Assembly (NCBI RefSeq): GCF_035984655.1
Contig: NZ_JAXCHT010000024.1
Coordinates: 1-64,000, forward strand
Origin: Actimicrobium sp035984655
GTDB taxonomy: Bacteria > Pseudomonadota > Gammaproteobacteria > Burkholderiales > Burkholderiaceae_D
Direction: 5' to 3'
DNA length: 64,000 nt
Position numbers and translations under genes: made by a program. This document shows, piece after piece, positions 7,115 to 17,000 of the stretch. Positions within the stretch are counted from its first letter, which is position 1, and every line of letters begins with the position of its first letter. The notes below the pieces were generated by a model. The model was given only the letters and a program-made list of their open reading frames with translations. It was not told the DNA's origin and made no database searches.

Positions 7115-9460
7115 ATGCAATCCGTTTCTTCACGTCCGTCAAGTCCGCTTCCTCCGCCTCAGGCCGGCGCCGACATTCCCATGAAAGTCCTCAAACAGTG
7201 GGTGAAGCTCTGCAAGGAAACGCCCTTGTCCACCGTGCGAAACGACATTCCGGGCGCCGAGGCCAATGCAACCGGTATCGGCTGCGTGACTGCCTACCCG
7301 ATCGTGGTTCAGCACGGACCGCCCGACAACAGGGACGTGCGCAGGCTGCACGCCAACGCGATTGAAATGGAAACCGGCCGGACGTATGCGGCAGGACAGT
7401 CGCCGATGGATTTTCCGAAGAGCAAGAATTTTTTGCAGCAGGGTATTGAAACGCGACAGGGCGTGGTCCAGTTTGTTTCAAGAACGGCGCACCGCACCTG
7501 GGCGTCGAAGGAGTATCCGATTCTCGACCAACTGAAGGACAAATTTGGCAGAAACCCCTGGGGCGTCGACATGGAACTGGGCGAGCGGTATGAGATCCGC
7601 GACGTGGTTGCCGTAGACGGCGCAGCCGCCGCTGCCGACCGATCGGATCACCGCCATGTTGAGCTGACAGTACATGACCGCGAAACCAAGGAAACGTTTA
7701 CGGTGCCGGTGACGCAGATCGCGCTGGCGTTCAACGGCGGCAAGATGCTGAAGGAAGACGCCATCCTGCGTGCCAATCACATTGTAGATGCGCATCGTGC
7801 ACTGGCGCGTGACAGCGACGGGTCGTCGCAACAAACCGACCCGCTGATGGTCAGCCAGGGTGGCATCGGTCGCAATGCCGCCCTGATTGTCTATCGCGAA
7901 ATTTGCCGACAACTTGCGGACGGCGCGATCCAGACGGAAGCTGATCTTGATGGCGCACTGGAGGCGGCGGTTCTTCGAGGCCGGGAGCAGCGCGGGCCGA
8001 ACTTCATCCACACGATTGAACAGTTTGATGCGCTGCGTACGACCTTGCTGGGTGAGCTGCGCAGCCCTCGCGCCATGCCGGCGCTGGGCACGCCAGCGTC
8101 GCCCAGTGACTCGGCGGGTCGGGCGCGAATCGAGCAGCAGCTCAAGGGCGCTGGCGACGATGAAGCGAAACGGAGTCAAGTGGACGAGCCCAGAATGCCG
8201 CCCGCCCCTCGTCGAGCGCCATCACCAACCTATCCAGCTCAGCCCATGTCGTCACTCCTGGAAGAAACTGGCGGAGCGAGATCTCCAGAACGTATATTGA
8301 AAGACGCTGGCGTTGGTGAAGAGAAAAACACACCACCGGACGCCTCCATCACGTCGCCCACGCCTGGTCCAACGACAACACCTGCCGCAAACGCAGCGCC
8401 ACCCGCCGAACCTAAGTCCAAGTCGGCACGCGGTGAAACAATTGTCGGATCAATGTCTCCAAAAACCGGGACACCGAGCCCCGCGAAACGCAGGTTCAGC
8501 TTTTTCGGCAGGGAGAAAACACCGGACAGCCCTGTCACCGACAAAACAGGACGAAACCGGCCGCATCAAAAAGTTTCTGGCGATGAGGGAGCCCAGGCAG
8601 CGGAAAAGAGGTCAGCAAGCAAGCTCGTGGGCATGTTCAAAAAACGCGGGGGTCGGTCGCCATCTCCTCCAGCTTCACCCGGCGAGCCTGCCAGTCCACG
8701 AACACAGCGGGTAATCGATAAGCTCAGCAAACCGCATGCAGCCACAAGAAGCGACGCGCGAATTCCTTTCGACCGGCTTGCTTTCGAGCTGAAAGACTAT
8801 GGCGGCGGCGGCGACTGCCTTTGGCATAGCCTGCGGCAGCAAAAGTTACCCGAGGCGGAGGTTGACAAGATACGAAAGCAGGTAGCGGACGTCCGCCGCG
8901 GTTCGCTTACAGGGGAAGATGTCAAACACAACTACCATCAAGTTGACAATGCGCTCGTACATGGTCAAGGCGGTCGTGGATTTAACCTTACTGAGTTGGA
9001 ACGCGAAAAAGGTGAGGTCACCAACGAGCGCTACGCCGACTTCCAGGCCCTGCGCGGCAGCTTTGGTGGCGACGACGAAATCGAGCAATGGCTCAAGGTT
9101 TCTGATAACAGATGTAATTGCGTGGTGGTGGTCGACGGAGACGTGGGACACGAAAACACCAAGATTTTCAGTCGTGCCGCGGATGGGTCTGTCAGGGTGG
9201 AAACTACCCGGGCAACCGACAACCGGGCTGAAAATGCGGTTCACCTCAATCACGTAATCACGCAGGCGAGGACTAATCGCTCTGCCGTCGCCCTGTACCG
9301 CTCGTCAACGCATTTCCAGCGCATTCTCAACATACGAAAGGACGACGAAATCGATCAGGCCATGCAAGCCAACGCAGCCCGTCTTAATCTCGCGCGAGAG
9401 CGTGCAATGGCACGCCAATTTGACAAACTGGAAAAAAACGTCAAAAGCGGAGTTCGGTGA
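7115..9460 (+). CDS. Effector-like protein: degenerate tyrosine-phosphatase domain + OTU-like cysteine protease domain
   Basis: A 781-residue protein unlike its housekeeping neighbours. Residues of about 30-290 read as a protein-tyrosine-phosphatase fold: HANAIEMETG and YAAGQSP (91-97) parallel the family's NANYI and IATQGP blocks, VVQFVSRT parallels the following strand, and VSQGGIGRNAAL parallels the C-x5-R loop. The loop has Ser247 in place of the catalytic Cys; Arg253 is kept and no WPD loop is visible. Residues of about 325-545 are a low-complexity Pro/Ser/Lys-rich linker. Residues of about 545-745 contain GGGGDCLWHSL (Asp567-Cys568) and YRSSTHFQRI (His733), matching the Cys and His boxes of OTU deubiquitinases. 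The N-terminus (MQSVSSRPSSPLPPP) is Ser/Pro-rich with no Sec signal, as in many type III effectors. A GTG at 7064 is an alternative start. Secretion and host role are inference; no secretion genes lie in the window. Confidence 0.75.
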   Translation: MQSVSSRPSSPLPPPQAGADIPMKVLKQWVKLCKETPLSTVRNDIPGAEANATGIGCVTAYPIVVQHGPPDNRDVRRLHANAIEMETGRTYAAGQSPMDFPKSKNFLQQGIETRQGVVQFVSRTAHRTWASKEYPILDQLKDKFGRNPWGVDMELGERYEIRDVVAVDGAAAAADRSDHRHVELTVHDRETKETFTVPVTQIALAFNGGKMLKEDAILRANHIVDAHRALARDSDGSSQQTDPLMVSQGGIGRNAALIVYREICRQLADGAIQTEADLDGALEAAVLRGREQRGPNFIHTIEQFDALRTTLLGELRSPRAMPALGTPASPSDSAGRARIEQQLKGAGDDEAKRSQVDEPRMPPAPRRAPSPTYPAQPMSSLLEETGGARSPERILKDAGVGEEKNTPPDASITSPTPGPTTTPAANAAPPAEPKSKSARGETIVGSMSPKTGTPSPAKRRFSFFGREKTPDSPVTDKTGRNRPHQKVSGDEGAQAAEKRSASKLVGMFKKRGGRSPSPPASPGEPASPRTQRVIDKLSKPHAATRSDARIPFDRLAFELKDYGGGGDCLWHSLRQQKLPEAEVDKIRKQVADVRRGSLTGEDVKHNYHQVDNALVHGQGGRGFNLTELEREKGEVTNERYADFQALRGSFGGDDEIEQWLKVSDNRCNCVVVVDGDVGHENTKIFSRAADGSVRVETTRATDNRAENAVHLNHVITQARTNRSAVALYRSSTHFQRILNIRKDDEIDQAMQANAARLNLARERAMARQFDKLEKNVKSGVR

Positions 9461-9490
9461 AACGACGTATTCGGAATCCATGCCTGCCTG

Positions 9491-10879
9491 TTACTGTTGC
9501 CAACCCCCGCCCAACGCCTGAATCAGCGCCACCGCCGTCACCTGCCGGCTGGCCGCCAGTTGCACCAGCGCGCGCCGCGCACTGAGTGCGCTGGCCTGGG
9601 CGGTGACGACTTCGGTATAACTGATCTGCCCGGCGCGGTAGCGGTTCAACGCCTGCGCTTCGGTGTCATCGGCGGCGCGCGAGGCCTGTTCGCGCAGGCT
9701 CTGCTGCTGCGCCAGCACGGTGGTGGCGTTGAGCTGGTCTTCGACACTGGCGAAGGCCTCCAGCACGGTCTGGCGATAGCGCGCCGCCGCCTGTTCCTGG
9801 CTGGCGCGGGCGGCATTGACCCGTTCGCGCGTGGCGCCGGCATCGAACAGCACCTGCGCGCTCGACAGGCCCAATGACCAGATGCTGGTCGAGGCGGCGA
9901 ACAGGTCGGCCACCCGGCTGGCGCTGCTGCCACCGCTGGCGCTCAGATTCAGACTTGGGTAATACGCCGATTGCGCGATGCCGATTTGTGCGTTGGCGGA
10001 TGCCACGCGGCGTTCGGCGGCAGCGATATCGGGACGGCGCTGCAACAGCGTCGACGGCACGCCAACCGGAATCTGCGGCAGCGTCGCACGCCACGGCGCC
10101 ACGGCCAGCGCGAAATCGGCCGGCGCCTTGCCGGTCAGTACCGCCATCGCATGTTCGAACTGGGCGCGGGTGCGGGTCAGGCCGATCAGTTCGGCCTGGG
10201 CATTGGCCAGTTGGGTTTGCGCCTGCAGCAGGTCGGTCTTGGGCGCGATGCCGGCGTCATAGCGGTTCTGCGTAATCGTCAGCGCGCGCTGATAGCCAAC
10301 AATGGTGGCTTGCAGCAGCGCGCTTTCGGCGTCGGCCTGGCGTACTGAAAAATAATCGCTCGCCAGTTCACCCTGGGCCGACAGCAAGGCTCCGGCCAGA
10401 TCCGCGGCACTGGCTTGCGCGCTGGCGTCGGCACTGTCGACGCCGCGTCGCAAGCGGCCCCAGAGATCGGCTTCCCAGCTCGCGCCAACACTGGCCTGGA
10501 AGGTGTTGCCGACGTTGCTGTCGGTGCCGGCACGGCGGCCGCTGCCATCGAGCGACACGGCCGGATACAGGCTCGCGCGCTGCTGCCCCACCAGTGCGCG
10601 TGCCTGCGCATACGCGGCGGTGGCGGCGGCCACGTTCTGGTTCGACACCGCCACCTGTGCGACCAGCGCGTTGAGGTCGCTGTCGTTGAACAGCGTCCAC
10701 CAGGTGCCACGATCAAGCGCATCGGCAGGCGTGGCGCGTTCCCATCCGGCCAGTTCCTTGTAGGCCGTCGGCGTCGCCATTACAGGCTGTTCATAGTTGG
10801 GACCAACCGCGCAACCACCTACCAGCAGGGCCAGCGCAATCAGGAAATGACGTGGTGTCAGGCGCATCGGAAGATTCAT
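9491..10879 (-). CDS. RND efflux outer-membrane lipoprotein (NodT/OpmB family)
   Basis: The 462-residue outer-membrane channel of the efflux system encoded upstream. The N-terminus MNLPMRLTPRHFLIALALLVGGCAVGPNYEQP cannot be quoted in full detail but shows a lipoprotein signal with lipobox VGGC followed by the AVGPNY sequence typical of the NodT family. Two repeated outer-membrane-efflux halves follow, with VPSTLLQRRPDIAAAERR and the DLLQAQTQLANAQAEL coiled-coil segment. Its start overlaps the stop of the second pump gene by four bases (ATGA), so it is translationally coupled and last in the operon. It would connect the inner-membrane pumps to the cell exterior. Confidence 0.93.
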   Translation of the reverse strand: MNLPMRLTPRHFLIALALLVGGCAVGPNYEQPVMATPTAYKELAGWERATPADALDRGTWWTLFNDSDLNALVAQVAVSNQNVAAATAAYAQARALVGQQRASLYPAVSLDGSGRRAGTDSNVGNTFQASVGASWEADLWGRLRRGVDSADASAQASAADLAGALLSAQGELASDYFSVRQADAESALLQATIVGYQRALTITQNRYDAGIAPKTDLLQAQTQLANAQAELIGLTRTRAQFEHAMAVLTGKAPADFALAVAPWRATLPQIPVGVPSTLLQRRPDIAAAERRVASANAQIGIAQSAYYPSLNLSASGGSSASRVADLFAASTSIWSLGLSSAQVLFDAGATRERVNAARASQEQAAARYRQTVLEAFASVEDQLNATTVLAQQQSLREQASRAADDTEAQALNRYRAGQISYTEVVTAQASALSARRALVQLAASRQVTAVALIQALGGGWQQ

Positions 10880-13800
10880 GGTGTAAGTGGTTCGGTAATC
10901 AGACGTGGATTCGGATTGCTGCGCCGGAAGCGGTCCAGCAGGATGTAGACCACCGGGGTGGTCAGCAAGGTCAGCAATTGACTGGCGATGAGTCCGCCGA
11001 TGATGGCAACGCCGAGCGGCCGGCGCAGTTCCGAGCCTTCGCCGAAACCGATTGCCAGCGGCAAGGCGCCGAGCGCGGCCGCCACCGTGGTCATCAGGAT
11101 CGGCCGGAAGCGCAGCAGGCAGGCTTCGCGCACCGCATCGAAGGCCGACAGGCCGCGCGAGCGCTGGGCTTCCAGCGCGAAATCGATGATCAGGATGGCA
11201 TTCTTCTTGACGATGCCGATCAGCAGGAACACGCCAATGAGGGCGATCACCGAGAATTCCATGTTAAACAGCAGCAGCGCCAGAATCGCGCCGACGCCGG
11301 CCGAGGGCAGCGTCGACAGCACGGTGACCGGATGGATCAGGCTTTCGTACAGCATGCCGAGCACGATGTAGATGACCACCAGCGCGCCCAGGATCAGCAA
11401 CGGTTGCTCGCCCTGCGAATCCTGCGCCGCACGCGCCGTGCCTTCGAAGCTGCCGCGCACGTTGATGGGCATGCCGATGTCGGCTTCGGCCTGCCTGACC
11501 GCGGCCTGCCCCTCGGGCAGCTTGCTGCCGTCGGCCAGATTGAACGACACGGTGGTGGCCAGTTCGGCATCCTGATGACTGATCGAGGTGGCCGTGGCAC
11601 TGTCGGCAAAACTGGCAATCGCCGACAACGGCACCATGCGCACGGCGGTCGTGCTCAGGGCGGTGCCGCTGGACGGGTCGCGCAACGCCGGGTTGCTGAC
11701 CACGTTGCTGGTGGTCGCAGTGGTCGCGGTGGTCGTGGGTGGCGCGATGGCGGTCGACACCACGCCCTTGGCCGGCACGTACACGTCGTTCAACGCCTCG
11801 GGACTGCGGGCGTAACGCGGCGCGACTTCCATCACCACGTGGTACTGGTTGAGCTCGGAATAGATGGTAGCGACCTGGCGCTGGCCGAAGCCGTTGTAGA
11901 GCGCATTGTCGACATCGCGCGACGTCAGGCCCAGCCGGGCAGCGCTCTCATGGTCGATCTTGACGAAGGTTTCGACACCGTTTTCCTGCTGGTCGGTGTC
12001 GACATCGATCAGGGCCGGTTGCAGCTTCATCGCGTCGGCCAGCTTGCCGGCCCACAGTTTCAGGTCGGCCACGTTGTCGCTCTTGAGCGTGTACTGATAG
12101 GTCGAATTGGTTTGCCGGCCGCCCATGCGCAGATCCTGCACCGGATTCAGGAACAGGCTCACGCCGGTTACTTGCGCCAGCTTCGGACGCAGGCGCGCGA
12201 TCACGGCCTGGCCGCCTTCCTTGCGCTGTCCGACCGGCTTCAACGTAACGAACATGAAGCCGCCGCCGGCCCGTCCACCGCCGGTGAATCCCACCACGGT
12301 GTCCACCACCGGGTCGGCCTTGATGATGTCGACCAGTTGCCGCAATTTCTGTTGCGCGCCCTGGAATGAAATGCTCTGGTCGGTACGCAGGCCGCCGTTG
12401 AGCTGCCCCGTATCCTGGTCCGGAAAGAAGCCTTTGGGTGCAGCGATGAACAGATAGACATTCAGGCCAACCACCACCAGCAAAATCAGCATGACTTGCC
12501 AGACGCTGTGCATGGCCCAGTCGAGGCTGCGCTCGTAACTGCGGTGCAGGTGATCGAAGCCGCGTTCGAACCAGCGCGCAATCCGTCCGGGCGGCTTGCC
12601 GTTGCCAGCGGGCTTGAGCAGCCAGGCGCACATCATCGGCGTGGTGGTCAGAGAAATGACCAGCGAAATCATCACCGCCGCCGACAGCGTGACAGCGAAT
12701 TCGCGAAACAGCCGCCCCAGCTGGCCACCCATGAACAGCAACGGAATGAACACCGCCACCAGCGAGACGCTGATCGACAGCACGGTGAAGCCGACCTCTT
12801 TCGCGCCCAGCAGCGCGGCCTGCATGCGCTCCATCCCGGCCTCGATATGTCGGCTGGTGTTTTCCAGCACAACGATGGCATCGTCAACCACGAATCCGGT
12901 CGCCACCGTCAGGGCCATCAGGCTCAGATTGTTGAGCGAAAAGCCGAGCAGATACATCACGCCGAAGGTGCCCAGCAACGACACCACGGTGGCCACGGCC
13001 GGGATGATGGTGGCGCGCACATTGCGCAGGAAGGCGCTGACCACCAGCACCACCAGCGCAATCGAAATCAGCAGCGTGACTTCGATTTCGTGCAGCGACG
13101 CGCGAATCGAATTGGTGCGGTCGGAGGCAATCTCGAGGCGCACATCGGCCGGCAATTGCGCCTGCAACGTCGGCAGCAAGGCGCGCACGCCGTCGACCGT
13201 TTCAATCACATTGGCGCCGGGCTGGCGCGTGATCAGCACCACCACTGCCGGCTCGCCGTTGAACAGCCCGAGCGTGTTGATGTTCTCGACACTGTTGATG
13301 ACTTCGGCGACATCGCCCAGCCGGACCGCCGCGTTGTTGCGCCACGCCACCACCAGCCCGCGATAATCGGCGGCGTTGCGTCCACCCGGCGGCGTGTAAA
13401 TTTGCAGCCGGCGTTCATCGCCTTCGATCGCGCCCTTGGGCCGATTCGCGGTGGAAGACTGGATCGCGGCGCGCACGTCTTCCATGCTCACGCCGTACTT
13501 GTTGAGCGCATACGGCAACAGCTCGACCCGCACCGCCGGCAGCGTGCTGCCACCCAGTTCGACATCGCCGACACCCTGCACCTGCGCCAGCTTCTGCTGC
13601 ACCAGATTCGAGACCTGGTCGTAGATCTGGCCGGGCGTGCGCGTTTTGGAGGTCAGCGCCAGGATCATGATCGGCGCGTCGGATGGATTGATCTTGCGGT
13701 AGGTCGGGTTGCTGCGCAGCGTCGCCGGCAGATCGACGCGGGAGGCGTTGATGGCGGCCTGCACTTCGCGTGCGGCGGCGTCGATCTTGCGATTGAGATC

Positions 13801-14085
13801 GAACTGCAAATTGATCCGGGCCGAGCCGGTCCCGCTCGACGAGGTCATTTCATTGACCCCGGCGATCACCCCGAGGCGACGTTCCAGCGGCGTCGCGACA
13901 CTGGTCGCCATCGTGCTCGGACTGGCGCCAGGCAACGAGGCGCTGACCGAGATCGCCGGAAAATCGATCTGCGGCAACGGAGACACCGGCAGGACGAAGA
14001 AGGCCGCGATGCCGGCCAGCGCCAGTCCGATCGTCAGCAGCGTGGTGGCGATCGGACGACGGACGAAGGGCGCCGACAGATTCAC
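10876..14085 (-). CDS. mdtC: RND multidrug efflux permease, MdtC/MuxC-like
   Basis: The second of two RND pumps, 1069 residues, about 12 membrane helices with two large periplasmic loops. DDAIVVLENTSRHIEAG, KEVGFTVLSISVSLVAVF and MGGQLGRLFREFAVTL follow the E. coli MdtC pattern. It starts with GTG at 14085, overlapping the stop of the mdtB-like gene by four bases. Compared with E. coli MdtC (1025 residues) it is longer, largely because of a Thr/Ala/Pro-rich insertion in the second periplasmic loop, roughly 11645-11770. MdtB and MdtC form a heterotrimeric proton-driven exporter for bile salts, novobiocin and similar compounds in E. coli; substrates here are unknown. Confidence 0.93.
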   Translation of the reverse strand: MNLSAPFVRRPIATTLLTIGLALAGIAAFFVLPVSPLPQIDFPAISVSASLPGASPSTMATSVATPLERRLGVIAGVNEMTSSSGTGSARINLQFDLNRKIDAAAREVQAAINASRVDLPATLRSNPTYRKINPSDAPIMILALTSKTRTPGQIYDQVSNLVQQKLAQVQGVGDVELGGSTLPAVRVELLPYALNKYGVSMEDVRAAIQSSTANRPKGAIEGDERRLQIYTPPGGRNAADYRGLVVAWRNNAAVRLGDVAEVINSVENINTLGLFNGEPAVVVLITRQPGANVIETVDGVRALLPTLQAQLPADVRLEIASDRTNSIRASLHEIEVTLLISIALVVLVVSAFLRNVRATIIPAVATVVSLLGTFGVMYLLGFSLNNLSLMALTVATGFVVDDAIVVLENTSRHIEAGMERMQAALLGAKEVGFTVLSISVSLVAVFIPLLFMGGQLGRLFREFAVTLSAAVMISLVISLTTTPMMCAWLLKPAGNGKPPGRIARWFERGFDHLHRSYERSLDWAMHSVWQVMLILLVVVGLNVYLFIAAPKGFFPDQDTGQLNGGLRTDQSISFQGAQQKLRQLVDIIKADPVVDTVVGFTGGGRAGGGFMFVTLKPVGQRKEGGQAVIARLRPKLAQVTGVSLFLNPVQDLRMGGRQTNSTYQYTLKSDNVADLKLWAGKLADAMKLQPALIDVDTDQQENGVETFVKIDHESAARLGLTSRDVDNALYNGFGQRQVATIYSELNQYHVVMEVAPRYARSPEALNDVYVPAKGVVSTAIAPPTTTATTATTSNVVSNPALRDPSSGTALSTTAVRMVPLSAIASFADSATATSISHQDAELATTVSFNLADGSKLPEGQAAVRQAEADIGMPINVRGSFEGTARAAQDSQGEQPLLILGALVVIYIVLGMLYESLIHPVTVLSTLPSAGVGAILALLLFNMEFSVIALIGVFLLIGIVKKNAILIIDFALEAQRSRGLSAFDAVREACLLRFRPILMTTVAAALGALPLAIGFGEGSELRRPLGVAIIGGLIASQLLTLLTTPVVYILLDRFRRSNPNPRLITEPLTP

Positions 14086-17000
14086 GTTGGCTCCGGCGCC
14101 GGCTTGCCAAAGCGCTGCGACCAGCTGCGACCGAGCCGGTCAAAGCCGAGATAGATCACCGGCGTGGTGAACAGCGTGAGCATCTGGCTGACGATCAGGC
14201 CACCGAAGATGGCCAGGCCAAGCGGCCGGCGCAATTCGGCACCGTCGCCCCAGCCCAGCATCAGCGGCACAGCGGCAAACAGAGCGGCCAGCGTGGTCAT
14301 CAGGATCGGCCGGAAGCGCAACAGCGCGGCCTGGTGAATCGCCTGCTGCGCCGACATGCCCTGATGACGTTCGGCCTCGATGGCGAAGTCAATCATCATG
14401 ATGGCGTTTTTCTTGACGATGCCGATCAGCAGGATGATGCCGATGATGCCGATCACGCCCAGGTCCTGACCACTGATCATCAATGCCAGCAGCGCACCGA
14501 CGCCGGCCGACGGCAGCGTCGACAGGATCGTCAGCGGATGGATATAGCTTTCATACAGCACGCCCAGCACGATGTAGACGCACACCAGCGCGGCCAGGAT
14601 CAGCCACAGCTGGCTGCTCAATGCAGTCTGGTAGGCGCCGGCCGCGCCGAGGAAGGTCAGCGACACCGACGGCGGCAGGTTGATGTCGAGCGCGGCCTGC
14701 TTGATCACGTCGACCGACTTGCCCAGCGATACGCCAGCCGCCGTATCGAAGCCCAGCGTGGTGGCCGGAAACTGCGCCACGTGCGTGACTTGCAGCGGCG
14801 CCGGCCGCTCGCTGATGGTGGCAATCGCCGACAACGGCGTGGCCTTGCCGGAACCGGTGCGCAGTTGCAGTTGCCCCAGTTGCGCCGGTGTGGTCAGCGA
14901 ATTCGGTTGCGCTTCCAGGATCACGCGATACTGGTTGGTTTCGGTAAAGATGGTCGAGACGATGCGCTGTCCGAACGCGCTGTAGAGCGCGTCGTCGATC
15001 GATGCGGCGCTGATCGACAGGCGCGCGGCGCTGTCGCGGTCGATGTCGATGTAGACCGAGGTGCCGCTGGCATTCGCATCCGACACCACGTTGCGCAACT
15101 GCGGCAGTGTTTTCATCTGCTGCACCAGTTTGCCGGCCCACTGCACCACGGTGGCATTGTCGGCGCCTTCGAGCGAGACGCGATACTGGGTCGGGCCGGT
15201 TTCGGCGTCGATGGTCAGGTCCTGGGTCGGTTGCAGGTAGATCGTCACGCCGGCGATTTGCGCGACCCGGTCGCGCAGCCGGTTCATGGTCGCTTCCTGG
15301 GTGCCGATGCGGTCGCGCTTGAGATTGATCAGCATGCTGCCGGTGTGCAGCATGGTGTTGCGCGCGGCATCGACGCCGACCAGCGAACTCAGGCTGGCCA
15401 CATCGCGATCGGCGAGGATGGTTTCGGCCGCAGCCTGCTGCAGGCTGGCCATGCGCGCATAGGAGACCGACTGGCTTGCCTCGACGCGGGCCTGCAACTG
15501 GCCCGTGTCCTGGGTTGGAAACAGGCCTTTCGGAATGATCAGATACAGCACCACCGTCAGCACCAGCGTGGCCAGCGCAATGAGCAAGGTCAGGGCCTGG
15601 CGCGCCAGCACCCATGACAGCCCGGCGTCGTAGCGTTCCATGACGCCGTCAAAAAACCGTTGCAGCCGGCCCGGCTCGGCGCTTTTTGGCGGCGACGGCT
15701 GGAGCCAGCGTGCCGACATCATCGGCACCAGCGTCAGCGACACCACCGCCGAGATCAGGATCGTGATCGCCAGCGTGACGGCAAACTCGCGAAACAGCCG
15801 CCCCACGACATCGCCCATGAACAGCAGCGGAATGAGCACGGCAATCAGCGACACGGTCAGCGAAATGATGGTGAAGCCGATCTGCGCGGCGCCCTTGAGC
15901 GCGGCGACCATCGGCGTTTCGCCTTCTTCGATGTGGCGCGCAATGTTCTCGATCATCACGATCGCATCATCGACCACGAAACCGGTGGCGATGGTGAGCG
16001 CCATCAGGCTCAGATTATTCAGGCTGTAGCCCAGCAGGTACATGACGCCACAACTGCCGATCAGCGAGATCGGCACGGCCAGACTGGCGATGACAGTCGC
16101 GCGGAGGCTGTGCAGGAAAGCAAAGATCACCAGCACCACCAGCAGCACGGCCAGGATCAGTTCGGTCTCGACATGTTCGACCGAGGCGCGGATACCGGTG
16201 GTGCGGTCGCTCAGGACGGTGACTTCCAGCGCGCTGGGCAGGCCGGCCTGCAATTCCGGCAGGCGCTTCTTGATCGCATCGACGGTGGCGATGACGTTCG
16301 CGCCCGGCTGGCGTTGGACGTTCAGGATGATGGCCGGGGTCAACCCGGACCAGGCGCCGAGCTTGACGTTTTCGGCGCTGTCGACGATTTGCGCGACGCT
16401 CGACAACTTGACCGGCGCGCCGTTCTTGTAGGCGACGATCAGGTTCTGGTAGTCCACCGCCGCCAGCAGCTGGTCATTGGCATTGATCGTGTACGACCGG
16501 GTCGGTCCGTCGAAACTGCCCTTGGCGCTATTGGCATTGGCGGCGGCAATCGCGGTGCGCAGCGTATCGAGTCCCAGGCCGTAGGACGCCAGCGCCTGGG
16601 TGTCGGCCTGAATCCGCACCGCCGGGCGCTGGCCGCCCGACAACGACACCAGACCGACGCCGGTGACCTGGCTGATCTTCAGCGCAAGGCGGGTGTTGAC
16701 GATGTTCTGCACCTCGGTCAGCGGCAGTGTTTTCGAGGTGATCGCCAGCGTCAGCACCGGTGCGTCGGCCGGATTGATTTTGGCGTACACCGGTGGCGCC
16801 GGCAAATCGGCCGGCAGCAGCGAGCCACCGGCGTTGATGGCGGCCTGCACTTCCTGCTCGGCCACGTCGAGGCCAAGGCCAAGACCAAACTGCAGGGTCA
16901 CGACCGATACGCCGGCCGCGCTGGTCGAGCTCATGCGCTGCAGCCCGGCCATCTGGCCGAACTGGCGTTCCAGCGGCGCCGTCACGGTCTGGCTCATGAC

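Noticed and set aside
10852..14154. Long plus-strand frames opposite the efflux pumps
   Set aside because: Antisense to well-supported RND genes, with His/Arg/Gln-rich composition and no domains.
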